In this document: positions 42,357 to 51,748 of the stretch, piece after piece
Layout of the letters: the number at the start of each line of letters is the position of its first letter
How positions within the stretch are numbered: position 1 is the stretch's first letter
Assembly (NCBI GenBank): GCA_030424975.1
Contig: JAUHVY010000001.1
Location: 183,093 to 247,092 of the forward strand
Source: Alphaproteobacteria bacterium
Lineage (GTDB): Bacteria > Pseudomonadota > Alphaproteobacteria > Micavibrionales > Micavibrionaceae
DNA length: 64,000 bases
Direction: 5' to 3'
The notes under the pieces: model-generated
Seen by the model: the letters and a program-made list of their open reading frames with translations, nothing else
Told to the model about the DNA's origin: nothing
Databases searched by the model: none
Translations under genes and position numbers: made by a program

Positions 42357-43390
42357 CTTGAAATCACCAAATCCATCCATTCTGTTGTCGGGTTAAATGC
42401 GTTGTAAACAATCACATCCAATTCATCCCGAATAATTGCCTTACCGACCTCGTTGTCGGTTACGGGGCCGCTGATAACATCAATCGGTACGCTCAATTCT
42501 TTACATCCTTTTGCTAGTCCAATTGCTGCAACGGGATCACCCGCACACCCGATATGCAGGCGTACATTTGCCTTGATCTCCGGTGTGTCAAGAACCGCTG
42601 CAACACCGTAGCGCCCCATCAAACCGTCACCGAATTCAATGATAATCGCATCCGGGTTATCTTTGCTCAGGTGGTCAAGTGCACCTTTGGTCACGCGTTT
42701 CATTGTTTCAGCGTCAATATTTGCCGTTGAGGTAATACCGGCATCAAGGAAAGAGACGCCGTTATATACGCCGTAATCTTGCATTTTGTACAGGTCACGC
42801 AGCGCGCCAACACCCGTTAGCTTTGCGCCTGCAAGCTTCATGCCCATACGTGTTAATGTCTTTGTGATTTCAATCGCAACGGTTGTTTTACCGCTATCCA
42901 TGCTTGTACCAGTGACAATAATCAACGGTACTTTGCTCTTCATAGTATCGCTTGGCTCGTACAATGTTTTTTGATTGATGTTGAGCTGCTGACCTTTTCT
43001 GATGATGCCGCCAAGGATTCTGATCCGTAAGGGGTTGCCGACCTCTTTTGTATTTGCGCTTGTGCATACGCCTGCAACGCCGCCCATGTTCAACAGGTGG
43101 ATAATATCACCGGGATACAGGCTGGTTGGCAGGTTGCCGACAAAACCTTTTAGAGCCGCACGTTCACCGAGCGCTACGGCAATGATGTCGCCTTTCTTAA
43201 GTTTGGACATTCTGCCAGTCGGAAGCTCCATTTCATTATAGATGGATTTATCTTCCAACACTTCGGCCGCCAAAACCGTGCCCATATCACAGGGCAGGGG
43301 CGTATTCGTGTCGTCCATGATTTTTTCATTATGTTTCAGCTCCAGATTTTTGGTTACTGCGCTGATTTTGTCGATGTAAATCTTTGTCAT
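42326..43390 (-). CDS. P-loop NTPase of unknown function heading the arginine operon
   Basis: 354 residues. An N-terminal domain (1-140) has short beta strands (GTVLAAEVLEDKS, KKGDIIAVALGERAALKGFVG); the C-terminal domain opens with Walker A VTGTSMDSGKTTVAIEITKTL at about 155-175, then AGAKLTGVGALRDLYKMQDYG and IIIEFGDGLMGRYGVAAVLD. The order resembles dethiobiotin-synthetase/MobB-like and DUF1611-like proteins, without being a clear member. It overlaps argC by 31 bases and so is probably translated with it. It may have an accessory or regulatory role in arginine synthesis; nothing proves this. Confidence 0.75.
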   Translation of the reverse strand: MTKIYIDKISAVTKNLELKHNEKIMDDTNTPLPCDMGTVLAAEVLEDKSIYNEMELPTGRMSKLKKGDIIAVALGERAALKGFVGNLPTSLYPGDIIHLLNMGGVAGVCTSANTKEVGNPLRIRILGGIIRKGQQLNINQKTLYEPSDTMKSKVPLIIVTGTSMDSGKTTVAIEITKTLTRMGMKLAGAKLTGVGALRDLYKMQDYGVYNGVSFLDAGITSTANIDAETMKRVTKGALDHLSKDNPDAIIIEFGDGLMGRYGVAAVLDTPEIKANVRLHIGCAGDPVAAIGLAKGCKELSVPIDVISGPVTDNEVGKAIIRDELDVIVYNAFNPTTEWMDLVISRWLHAYQLSA

Positions 43391-43692
43391 TTTTTGTGTT
43401 CTTTATAATTTTTCGTTTTAGTAAAATGCCGTAAACACGGCGCATAAGCAACGGATTTTTAAGGCAAAAGCCCCAAAGCGAAAATATTATAAATGTCAGG
43501 AAAAGTACTGCAGCACAAACACTTCGCTAAAGGGGGGAGCCTAGCGGGTTTCTCGTCGTCGTGAATGTGCATTTATCTTAATCATGAACATTACATCGCG
43601 CATTTACCCCCACTATGTCAATATTTTTTTGACAAGATGTTTGTATTTTCAGTACTCTTAAAAGAAAAAACATAAAAATACGGGTGATATAT
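43391..43692. other. Divergent intergenic region with promoters
   Basis: 302 bp without a gene between the minus-strand P-loop/arginine operon and the plus-strand 308-aa gene. It must hold the promoter of the arginine operon. An imperfect hairpin (CGCTA-aa-GG facing CCTAGCG, about 43525-43546) and the inverted pair TGTCAA/TTGACA near 43617-43634 are visible. No tRNA or small RNA is recognised. Confidence 0.5.
43629..43658 (+). promoter_or_regulatory. Probable sigma-70-type promoter of the 308-aa gene
   Basis: Consensus -35 TTGACA at 43629-43634, 18-base spacer, -10-like TACTCT at 43653-43658, 34 bp ahead of the ATG at 43693. The -35 is also half of an inverted pair with TGTCAA upstream, which could be an operator. 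Confidence 0.5.
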
Positions 43693-44619
43693 ATGAATAC
43701 GCTTCCTTATTCGGATAAGTACAGAGATTTTGCTGTTGAGACGTATAATCGTTTTGATAATGACGTGAATTTGGCTCTTGCTCAAAATAAAACAGGTAAA
43801 AGTCTTTTGATTGTTGTTGGTCAGGAGGGCAAAGATTCCGATTATGAATTAAAGCGCAATGCGACAATTGCACCGGAAGATCAAGAACCGGCCATAGCCG
43901 GGGCAATCGCCGAAATTTCTGCACTTGAGGCATCGGCCAGAGCGGTCGGCGCAGAAAATGTAACCTTATCCGTTGAATTGAATGACCGAACTCTACGTGC
44001 ATTATCTAAAATAATTCGTGAGAATGAAGGGGCCGTGCCTGCAAGGCTTGCCGATAGCACGGTTTTTCATACGGTGGCCTATGCCATGGAGCGCGGTATC
44101 AATATTGTACCTAACTCACCTTTCACATATAAGGGGGAGGAGGCGACGAATTTTACGATAGATGCGGTGCGCGGTATGGCAACCGAAAGTAACGGCACGC
44201 CAAATGTTGTTGTGCATGTTGCATCAATGCATAATATTTCCAATTTCGCAGGGTATTCTGATGCGGACGTCGTTGCAAAACGCGGTGAAATTGATGCGGA
44301 TGATGGCCGCAGCCCGTTTAATGGTGTCTATGACCAGACATTGATGTACAACGCGGCGCGTTTGCCGGAATCAATGTATAATGATTTTACAAGAGTGAGT
44401 TATAGCCCGGGCGCTGCGCAAACTTTGATCAGTGAAACGAATTTTGCGACCAACCCGAATAACGCGGAGCAAATTGATGCGCCGGGTGCGTTTGATGAAA
44501 AACCGCAAATGATTAATGTTGGTGAGTTTGTGGTTGATGCTGTCGACACAAATCTCAGTAATAATCGTGATGAAGGTCTTGCTCCAAGAGGGACAAATAT
44601 CGCGATGAGAGGGTTTTAG
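43693..44619 (+). CDS. Uncharacterised 308-aa protein
   Basis: Starts at MNTLPYSDKYRDFAVETYNRF (ATG with GGTGA 6 bases upstream; a GTG three codons earlier is in the same frame). No signal peptide. The core reads like an alpha/beta enzyme: SLLIVVGQEGKDSDYE, NVTLSVELNDRTL, YAMERGINIVPNSPF, IDAVRGMATESNGTPNVVVHVASMHNISNFAG. The R-x-M-A...VVVHVA-xH arrangement is weakly like TraB/GumN/ChaN-type proteins, where such residues bind metal or haem; this is a guess. The C-terminal 60 residues are probably disordered. It converges with the M20 gene, sharing 4 bases at the stops. Confidence 0.75.
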   Translation: MNTLPYSDKYRDFAVETYNRFDNDVNLALAQNKTGKSLLIVVGQEGKDSDYELKRNATIAPEDQEPAIAGAIAEISALEASARAVGAENVTLSVELNDRTLRALSKIIRENEGAVPARLADSTVFHTVAYAMERGINIVPNSPFTYKGEEATNFTIDAVRGMATESNGTPNVVVHVASMHNISNFAGYSDADVVAKRGEIDADDGRSPFNGVYDQTLMYNAARLPESMYNDFTRVSYSPGAAQTLISETNFATNPNNAEQIDAPGAFDEKPQMINVGEFVVDAVDTNLSNNRDEGLAPRGTNIAMRGF

Positions 44620-45818
44620 GCCGCTTCGCGACCTGAACCCAAATGATATTCAACCAGGCGTGCCCAATATTCCATAGTGATAGGAATAATTTCGTCATTG
44701 AAATCATATTTCGGGTTATGCAGTCCCTTACTACAGGGGTGGTCGGCATCATTCATAATGCCTTGCCCGATTTTAACATACGCTCCCGGAACATGTTGCA
44801 GGAATGCACCGAAATCTTCGCCGCCCATAGACGGGCGAGCATCGGTAACAACCATAAGCTCACCCGCCAACGATTTTGCCAAATCAGAACAGATTTTTGC
44901 GTGTGTGCTGTCATTGATCGTGGCATCACTCATACGTTTATATGTGCAATTTGCAACTGCGCGGTGACTGTTGGCTATTTCTGATGATATTTGCTTTATA
45001 CGGTTTTCTATGCGTGTTCTTAGGGCCGGGCAATAGGTGCGCACCGTACCGCTAAATACGGCTTTGGCGGGGGTGACGTTGAATGCGCCTGCGCCGCTTT
45101 TGATGTTTGTCACGCTCAATACGGCGGGTTCAAACGGGTCAACTTCGCGGCTTACGACCATTTGTAAGGCATTGATAATTTGGGCGGAGATCATGATCGG
45201 GTCGATAAATGTATGCGGTTTTGATGCATGACCGCCGCGCCCGCCAACGGTGACCTCAAAGAAATCAACATTTGCCATGCTGGCGCCGTCATTTATTTCG
45301 AAATACCCGATCGGGGAATAGGGCCAGTTATGCATCGCGTACATTGCATCACATGGAAAACGATCCAAAAAGCCGTCATCAATCATGGCTTTTGCACCTT
45401 CACCTGTTTCTTCTGCAGGTTGAAATATTAGATGAACTTTACCATTAAAGTCATTGTTTTCTTTTAGGTATTTAGCAGTTCCGAGTAGGGTGGTTGTGTG
45501 TCCGTCGTGACCGCATCCATGCATTTTTCCCGGCGTTAACGAAACCCATTCCTGATGACCTTCTTCGACAATGTCCAACGCATCCATATCGGCGCGGATG
45601 CCGATGGATTTTCCGGTCGTTGATTTACCCTCTATTGTTGCGACAATACCGGTCTTCGCTATGCCGCGTATATGGGTGATGTCCCATTCCTCTAGCTTGC
45701 GCGCGACGAGATCGCTGGCATAGTTTTCTTCGAATGATGTTTGCGGGTTTTGGTGCATGTCGCGGCGATAGGCGGTTAATTCATCATGCATGTCCAATAT
45801 GGGTTTGCGGATATTCAT
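44616..45818 (-). CDS. M20-family amidohydrolase (hippurate-hydrolase type)
   Basis: 400 residues of the M20D group. Metal-binding motifs are GKMHGCGHDGHTT, FQPAEETGEGAKAMI and PSMGGEDFGAFLQ; the dimerisation domain lies at about 185-300. Such enzymes remove acyl groups from amino acids or cleave auxin conjugates. Placed next to the arginine cluster with no argJ in view, it could be the deacetylase acting on N-acetylornithine, but true ArgE belongs to another M20 subgroup, so this is only a possibility. GAGG is 7 bases before the ATG. It ends 56 bp after yejE. Confidence 0.9.
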   Translation of the reverse strand: MNIRKPILDMHDELTAYRRDMHQNPQTSFEENYASDLVARKLEEWDITHIRGIAKTGIVATIEGKSTTGKSIGIRADMDALDIVEEGHQEWVSLTPGKMHGCGHDGHTTTLLGTAKYLKENNDFNGKVHLIFQPAEETGEGAKAMIDDGFLDRFPCDAMYAMHNWPYSPIGYFEINDGASMANVDFFEVTVGGRGGHASKPHTFIDPIMISAQIINALQMVVSREVDPFEPAVLSVTNIKSGAGAFNVTPAKAVFSGTVRTYCPALRTRIENRIKQISSEIANSHRAVANCTYKRMSDATINDSTHAKICSDLAKSLAGELMVVTDARPSMGGEDFGAFLQHVPGAYVKIGQGIMNDADHPCSKGLHNPKYDFNDEIIPITMEYWARLVEYHLGSGREAA

Positions 45819-45873
45819 TGCGCTGCCTCGTCCCTGTTATCTGTGTGTGGTTTTATGTGTGTTGATTACATCA

Positions 45874-46911
45874 TTACAGCGTTGTTTTGCGCGGGTCAAA
45901 TGCATCGCGCACCGCTTCGCCTGCAAATGTGAGGAGGGTCAGCATGGTTGCCAATGAAACAAAAGCGGTAATGCCAAGCCACGGAGCCTGTAGATTGTTT
46001 TTACCTTGCGCCAGCAACTCGCCTAATGACGGGCTGCCGGGGGGCATGCCAAGACCAAGGAAGTCGAGCGCCGTTAAGGATGTAATGGATGCCGTTAAGA
46101 TAAAGGGCATGAACGTAATTGTTGCCACCATCGCATTGGGGAGAACATGACGCCACATAATGACGGGATTTGATACACCAAGGGCGGCCGCCGCGCGGAC
46201 ATAGTCAAAATTACGCGCACGCAAAAATTCTGCACGCACAACATCAACCAATGTAATCCATGAGAACAGCAGCAGGATAAACAACAAAATCCAAAACCCC
46301 GGGGTAAACATGCTTGCGAAGATAATAAGAATATAAAGCTTAGGCTGGCTGCCCCAGACCTCGATCACGCGCTGCATGATGATATCAATTTTACCGCCGT
46401 AATATCCCTGAATTGCGCCTGCCGTTATACCGATAACCGAGCTGATGAATGTCAGAATAAGGCCGAATAAAACAGAGATACGAAAACCGTAGATCACGCG
46501 CGCCAGAACATCGCGGCCCTGATCATCCGTCCCGAGCCAGTTTTCACCGCTAGGCGGTGTGGGGGCGGGTTTATCAAGGTTATAATTTATGGTGTCGTAG
46601 GAGTAAGGAATTAGTGGCCATAAAATCCACCCTTTGCTTCCGTCCTCACCCTCAATCAGCTCTTGTACAAATTCATCCCTGTATTCAGCCTCGGTTTCAA
46701 AGTCTCCGCCAAAGGCCGTTTCAGGATATGTTTGCAGAACGGGAAAGTAATATTGTCCGTCATAATTCACGATAAGGGGCTTATCATTGGATATGAAGTT
46801 TGCACCAAGGCTAAGGACAAGCAACACCATAAACAGCCAAAAGCTCCAATAGCCACGTTTGTTGCGGCGGAACTGTTGCAATCTGCGACGGGTGAGCGGT
46901 GTTAATTCCAT
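45874..46911 (-). CDS. yejE: Peptide ABC transporter permease (YejE type)
   Basis: 345 residues, inner-membrane permease of the DppC group. YejE features are the long periplasmic insert after the first helix (YYFPVLQTYPETAFGGDFETEAEY, WPLIPYSYDTINYNL, GENWLGTDDQGRDVLARVIYGFR) and the EAA-like loop RAAAALGVSNPVIMWRHVLPNA. Five or six helices. It pairs with the YejB-type permease at 49.7 kb, from which it is separated by two MFS genes. Confidence 0.92.
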   Translation of the reverse strand: MELTPLTRRRLQQFRRNKRGYWSFWLFMVLLVLSLGANFISNDKPLIVNYDGQYYFPVLQTYPETAFGGDFETEAEYRDEFVQELIEGEDGSKGWILWPLIPYSYDTINYNLDKPAPTPPSGENWLGTDDQGRDVLARVIYGFRISVLFGLILTFISSVIGITAGAIQGYYGGKIDIIMQRVIEVWGSQPKLYILIIFASMFTPGFWILLFILLLFSWITLVDVVRAEFLRARNFDYVRAAAALGVSNPVIMWRHVLPNAMVATITFMPFILTASITSLTALDFLGLGMPPGSPSLGELLAQGKNNLQAPWLGITAFVSLATMLTLLTFAGEAVRDAFDPRKTTL

Positions 46912-46951
46912 GCGCCTGATTATAGGTAAAAACCATGCTACGACAAAGCGT

Positions 46952-48322
46952 TTATGGTTTTTTATCCTCTTTGTTTTTTGTTTCTGATGTCGCGTCGTCG
47001 AGATGCGGCGGATTTTTCGTGTCGGTGTCTTCTATAACCAAGCTGCCGACAGCGGAGGGCGGTGCCTCTGTGGGCGGCGGCGGAGTGATTTCAGGTTGTA
47101 AACGCATCACAGATGGTGCGGCCATCGTCGGCACCTGCACAAAATCGTGCTTAGGTTTAACGTGCTTGCCGACAATGTTGCGGTAAACTGCCAAGCAGAA
47201 CATGGCGACCATAATGACCATGCACAGCGCAAAGATGCTCTTTGGCCCGAGATAAGAGAGCAGAATACCGCCGATAAGCGGGCCGAGCGTCGCCCCGACA
47301 GCATTAAACAGGATAAGTGTTCGGCTTGCGGATACGACTTGTGATTTTTTGATCTGATCATTCAGGAAAGTGATCGATACACTGTATAGTGAGGCGACGA
47401 TCCCCCCGAAGACAAAGAATAACGCAAAATGATGGCCGTAAAACCACATTGCGGTAGCGCATGCAATACCAACCACACAGGCGGCCTCAATGATTATGCG
47501 GCGGTCCATTTTATCGGATAAAATACCAAGCATAAGCGGGATCAGTGCCGTTCCCAAGACGAAAGCCCCCATGAGGAAGGATACATCGCTTTTGCTCAGT
47601 TGGACCAAGCTGGCGTAAACGGGGCCAAGACTGAGGATTGTGCTGGAGCAAAAGCCCGAAACGAACACCCCGACCATCGGAACGGGATATTTTTTGAGCA
47701 TGCTTTTGAAGTCAAAGGACGCAGGTTTGCGGTATTTCGGTGCGGGCTTGTTTGTTAGGGTGATCGGTGCCAACGCAATCGAAATTAAAACCGAAACCAG
47801 AATAAATAGTGATGTACCCTCTAGCGGGGCGAGGTTAATCATGAATTGCCCGGCAAAAAGGCCGATATTCACAATAGCGATATAGGCGCTGAAGATTGTT
47901 CCGCGCTGTTTTTTCTTTGCTGTTTGGTTGAGCCAGCTTTCTGTGATGATGAAAAGGCCACAAAAACAAAATCCGGAGATTAAGCGGATCGGGATCCATA
48001 AAAACGGGTTCACAAATAATCCATGTAGCAAGACCGTTGTTGAGGCCATAGATGCCAGCGCCGCAAAGACACGAATATGGCCGACGGAAATCATCAGGTT
48101 CGGTACGATCCGGCACGCCGCAAGATATCCGGCGTAATATGTTGCCATGATGATACCGATGATCGAAACGGGAAAGCCTTCGTATTCTGCTCGTAAACCA
48201 AGCAACGTCCCTTGCAGGCCGTTACTGGTGGTTAGGCATGCAATACCGAATAAGAGTGGCCAAATCGAAAACAGGATTTCATTAACGGATTTTTCTTTTT
48301 TAATTTTCTTTTGAGTGCTCAT
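46952..48322 (-). CDS. MFS transporter, first of a tandem pair
   Basis: About 456 residues from the ATG at 48322 (a GTG three codons earlier is possible). Twelve-helix major facilitator with FGIACLTTSNGLQGTLLGLRAEYEGFPVSIIGIIMATYYAGYL, the YcaD-like N-terminal pattern. The conserved cytoplasmic loop after helix 8 is LGILSDKMDRRIII. It has a roughly 50-residue Pro/Glu-rich tail absent from the neighbour. It shares most of its sequence pattern with the next gene and clearly arose from a tandem duplication. Substrate unknown. Confidence 0.9.
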   Translation of the reverse strand: MSTQKKIKKEKSVNEILFSIWPLLFGIACLTTSNGLQGTLLGLRAEYEGFPVSIIGIIMATYYAGYLAACRIVPNLMISVGHIRVFAALASMASTTVLLHGLFVNPFLWIPIRLISGFCFCGLFIITESWLNQTAKKKQRGTIFSAYIAIVNIGLFAGQFMINLAPLEGTSLFILVSVLISIALAPITLTNKPAPKYRKPASFDFKSMLKKYPVPMVGVFVSGFCSSTILSLGPVYASLVQLSKSDVSFLMGAFVLGTALIPLMLGILSDKMDRRIIIEAACVVGIACATAMWFYGHHFALFFVFGGIVASLYSVSITFLNDQIKKSQVVSASRTLILFNAVGATLGPLIGGILLSYLGPKSIFALCMVIMVAMFCLAVYRNIVGKHVKPKHDFVQVPTMAAPSVMRLQPEITPPPPTEAPPSAVGSLVIEDTDTKNPPHLDDATSETKNKEDKKP

Positions 48323-48353
48323 ATTGGGCACTATAGGAAAATGCGCGCCGTGA

Positions 48354-49601
48354 TTAAACCTGTTTTTTGGATTGTTTTGATTTCGTATGCGAAGAATTCA
48401 GCTTTAACACAGATGGGGCGGAGAATGCCGGCAAATGGATAAAGTTTCTTTTTTGCACCACTTTCTCACCGATGATCGCGCGATAGCCGGAGATGATCAG
48501 TAGAACACTTAGGTAGGCGCACATCATGCCAAAGAAGCTGTGTATACCCAGATGAGAGAGCAGGAAGCCGCCCAAAATCGGACCTGTCATTGAGCCCATA
48601 GAGTTAAACAGGATTAAGCCGCGGCTGGCCGAAACAATTTGCGATCGGCTGATTTTATCATTCATATGCGTGATTGAAACGCTATAGAGTGAGGTTAGCA
48701 TGCCGCCAAGAATGAATATTAATGCATAGTAATGGGTCGTGAACAGGATGCTCAAGGTTGTTAAAATTGCCGTGCTTGTTGCAAAAATAATAACATAGCG
48801 ACGGTCAACGCGATCGGAAACGCTGCCTAAGATCATCGGGATGATTGTGTTGCCTAAGATATATATCCCCATAAATACAGAGATATGGTGTTTCTCTACA
48901 CCTGCCATATCGGCATAAATCGGGCCAAGGCTGAGCATTGTTCCGTTACACAAACCCGCAATAAACACGCCTGACATCGCAAGCGGTGATATTGCAATCA
49001 TTTCCTTAAATGAAATGGTTTCGGGCTTTTGGTATCCGGGGGTGCGCGTATTCGTAAGGGTGATCGGGGCAAGTGCAAAAGAGATCAGCACAGAGACCAG
49101 TACAAAGAGGTGCATATTATCTAGTGGGGCAAGGTTGATTAGGAACTGGCCCAAAAACAAACCGCCATAAACGATGGACACATAAGCGCTGAAGATTGTG
49201 CCGCGTTGTTCTTTGTTCGCAATTTTATTCAGCCAGCTTTCCGCGATAATAAATAAACCGGAAAAACAAAAGCCGGTCATCAAGCGCACGGGAATCCAAA
49301 GATACGGGTTTACAAATAAACCGTGGATTAAAACCGTGGTCGATGCCATGGATGCCAGCGCCGCAAATACGCGAATATGGCCAACCTTGGAAATCATTTG
49401 CGGGATGTAGCGACAGCCGATCAAAAATCCTGCGTAATACATCGCCATGATGATACCCGTGATTTCAACCGGGAACCCTTCGGCGTTAGCGCGCAAACCC
49501 AAAAGCGTACCTTGCAAACCGTTACTGGTGGTTAGAACACCGATGCCAAATAGCAAGGGCCAGACTACTAAAAGTCGTTTAAATGCAGATGATGAAGACA
49601 T
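48354..49601 (-). CDS. MFS transporter, second of a tandem pair
   Basis: 415 residues. Same layout as the neighbour: FGIGVLTTSNGLQGTLLGLRANAEGFPVEITGIIMAMYYAGFL and, after helix 8, LGSVSDRVDRRYVI. AGGA lies 10 bases upstream of the ATG. Members near YcaD have no firmly known substrate. Position inside a broken Yej-type transporter locus may suggest a link to peptide or antibiotic transport, which is inference. Confidence 0.91.
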   Translation of the reverse strand: MSSSSAFKRLLVVWPLLFGIGVLTTSNGLQGTLLGLRANAEGFPVEITGIIMAMYYAGFLIGCRYIPQMISKVGHIRVFAALASMASTTVLIHGLFVNPYLWIPVRLMTGFCFSGLFIIAESWLNKIANKEQRGTIFSAYVSIVYGGLFLGQFLINLAPLDNMHLFVLVSVLISFALAPITLTNTRTPGYQKPETISFKEMIAISPLAMSGVFIAGLCNGTMLSLGPIYADMAGVEKHHISVFMGIYILGNTIIPMILGSVSDRVDRRYVIIFATSTAILTTLSILFTTHYYALIFILGGMLTSLYSVSITHMNDKISRSQIVSASRGLILFNSMGSMTGPILGGFLLSHLGIHSFFGMMCAYLSVLLIISGYRAIIGEKVVQKRNFIHLPAFSAPSVLKLNSSHTKSKQSKKQV

Positions 49602-49721
49602 AATTCTTTTTTCCTAAACCGTTTCGGGCGGACATATATTCCTGTGTTCAGGATACGTCAAGAAAATATTAAAAATCACTAATGTTCATTTTGCATGTGT
49701 GGCATGATGTATGCGAATGCC

Positions 49722-50831
49722 TTAGATATCGCGGCTTTCGAAGTCGATGCGTGGATCAACCATGACATAAATAACATCACGCAGTAAATTGGCAATCAAG
49801 CCAATTAAGGACACAATATACAAATACCCCAAAACAACGGGATAGTCTCGGTTTATAATGCTTTCAAAGGCCATGAGGCCCATCCCGTCAAGAGAGAAGA
49901 TTACCTCGATCAGGAGTGATCCTGTAAAGAAAACCATGACAAAAAGCGCAGGGAAGGCAGCAATAACGATAATCATCGCGTTACGAAAGACATGACCGTA
50001 AAGTACTTGTTTCTCGTTCAGGCCTTTTGCACGTGCGGTTAGAACATATAATTTTCCGACCTCATCAAGGAATGAGTTTTTGGTCAACATTGTCTTGGTG
50101 GCGAAGCCGCTAATGACCATTGCGGCAGTAGGTAAGACCATATGCCATGCATAATCAGTAATTTTTCCCAATAGGGTCATGTCTTCCCACCCTTCGGAGG
50201 TCAGGCCGCGCAAGGGGAAGATGTTCCAATATCGCTCGCCTGCGAACAGAATAATCAGTAAAATTGCGAACATGAAGGAGGGGATCGCATAGCCGATGAA
50301 AATGGCGGCGCTTGTCCAGACATCGAATGCCGTTCCGTCGCGTACGGCCTTTTTTATGCCAAGCGGAATGGAAATCATATAGATGATAATCATTGACCAC
50401 AGGCCAAGAGAGATAGAGACGGGCATTTTCTCGAGCACCAGTTCGACGACATCAATATCTCTGTAATAACTTTTGCCAAGGTTGAAGGTGGCGTAATTTT
50501 TGACCATTTGTAAAAAACGCTCATGCGCAGGCTTGTCAAAGCCGTACATGGCCTCTAGCTCGGCAATGAGTTCAGGATCGAGTCCTTGTGCTCCGCGATA
50601 AGAGCTGCTGCTACTGCCTCCGGAGCTTGCGGAGGAAGAGCTTGATCCGCCTGCATCACTGCCGGAGCCGCTAATGCGGGCGGTGGCCGATGTGTTGTGC
50701 CCCTGCAATTCGGCGATCATTTTTTCGACCGGTCCGCCCGGAACAAATTGGATGATAACAAAACTGATTAGCATAATGCCAAGCAGGGTGGGAATCATCA
50801 GGAGTAATCGTTTCAGAATATATACGGCCAT
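49722..50831 (-). CDS. yejB: Peptide ABC transporter permease (YejB type)
   Basis: 369 residues. The typical start MAVYILKRLLLMIPTLLGIMLISFVIIQFVPGGPVEK, then a low-complexity Ser/Gly periplasmic insert (about 48-80) leading to YRGAQGLDPELIAELEAMYGFDKPA, which is the YejB hallmark. The EAA loop ARAKGLNEKQVLYGHVFRNA is near 260. Together with YejE, YejF and YejA it would import oligopeptides, including microcin-C-like peptides. Confidence 0.94.
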   Translation of the reverse strand: MAVYILKRLLLMIPTLLGIMLISFVIIQFVPGGPVEKMIAELQGHNTSATARISGSGSDAGGSSSSSASSGGSSSSSYRGAQGLDPELIAELEAMYGFDKPAHERFLQMVKNYATFNLGKSYYRDIDVVELVLEKMPVSISLGLWSMIIIYMISIPLGIKKAVRDGTAFDVWTSAAIFIGYAIPSFMFAILLIILFAGERYWNIFPLRGLTSEGWEDMTLLGKITDYAWHMVLPTAAMVISGFATKTMLTKNSFLDEVGKLYVLTARAKGLNEKQVLYGHVFRNAMIIVIAAFPALFVMVFFTGSLLIEVIFSLDGMGLMAFESIINRDYPVVLGYLYIVSLIGLIANLLRDVIYVMVDPRIDFESRDI

Positions 50832-50872
50832 GGGCGGTATGATAAAAGGGCAGGCGCAGTGTGTCTATCAAC

Positions 50873-50907
50873 AAAAACGGCGTAAAGGAGTTTTACGCCG
50901 TTTTTTT
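50873..50907. terminator. Terminator after the TPR gene
   Basis: AAAAACGGCGTAAA pairs with TTTACGCCGTTTTT (14 bp, 5-base loop GGAGT), with A and T runs on the two sides. It lies 34 bp after the TPR gene stop and 42 bp ahead of yejB, so it separates the two transcripts on the minus strand. Confidence 0.9.
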
Positions 50908-50940
50908 CGCTTACTTGTATTTTATTTTGTATTTATGTTT

Positions 50941-51687
50941 TTAGTGAACCATTTGAGATTCATTAAACCCGCTATGCGCATTGAATTCATCGAAAGCAGA
51001 CGGCATATCCGCATCCATGAACAGCGATTCCATATCACGAAGAAGTTTTGCTTCTTGCTTTTCAAGCTCTTCCAGTCTGTGCTGTGCAGAAACGTTATAG
51101 GCTTGAACCAATGTCTTTTCTCTCATCTCATCACGGCCAAGCAATTTCGCGACATAGGCTTTATTGCTCAAAACGGTGAGGTTATCAGGATCGATGCGCA
51201 ATGCCTTGTCCGCAATTTGTAGTGCTTCTTCTTCGCGGTTTAGGTTGGCAAGTGCAAAGCCTTTGTTAATCAAGGCATTCACGTTTTCAGGGTCTGTTTT
51301 CAAGATCTTGTCTTCACGCTCAAGCAAGCGTTGGTATTCCTGTTTCAGGTGCTGAATGAATGCTTTTTGGAATTGTGCTTTTTCATTTTCAGGATCAGCT
51401 AATAATCTGTGATCCGCTAAAATTTCTGCTTCCTTGTAAAAACCGTCAATAATCATGATGTCAATTTCATCATCACTGTTATTCGGATTGTAACCTGCAA
51501 GGGAGTCAGGGCTGATGAAATAGTTACAGTCAGAGCGGCGCATAAAGGCCATCAAATCATATGCCAAACGAGCGCGCATCGCACCATCATCAACCGGAGT
51601 GTGGTTCAACGGGTGTGAATACTTGAAATTTGATGAAGAGGCACTACTGGCGTAGATTTCATCTGGTATCATATTTAAAAACCCCAT
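50941..51687 (-). CDS. TPR-containing protein
   Basis: 248 residues. An N-terminal Ser/Asn-rich 80 residues is followed by TPR motifs between about 85 and 190: KEAEILADHRLLADPENEKA, REDKILKTDPENVNALINKGFALANLNREEEALQ and IADKALRIDPDNLTVLSNKAYVAKLLGRDE. The tail is charged and helical. TPRs bind other proteins; the partner is unknown. An internal start at MIPDEIY five codons on is possible. It has its own terminator. Confidence 0.85.
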   Translation of the reverse strand: MGFLNMIPDEIYASSASSSNFKYSHPLNHTPVDDGAMRARLAYDLMAFMRRSDCNYFISPDSLAGYNPNNSDDEIDIMIIDGFYKEAEILADHRLLADPENEKAQFQKAFIQHLKQEYQRLLEREDKILKTDPENVNALINKGFALANLNREEEALQIADKALRIDPDNLTVLSNKAYVAKLLGRDEMREKTLVQAYNVSAQHRLEELEKQEAKLLRDMESLFMDADMPSAFDEFNAHSGFNESQMVH

Positions 51688-51748
51688 ATTTATATTTGTT
51701 TTATTTATATTTTTTATTTATTAGCTTTTTAGCCTTAATTAGATAGTA

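Noticed and set aside
43391-43692. tRNA or small RNA in the divergent gap
   Set aside because: No cloverleaf or conserved T-loop sequence could be found; the one hairpin is imperfect.
44616-45818. M20 protein as true ArgE
   Set aside because: Motifs fit the M20D hippurate-hydrolase group rather than ArgE; only the position supports an arginine role.
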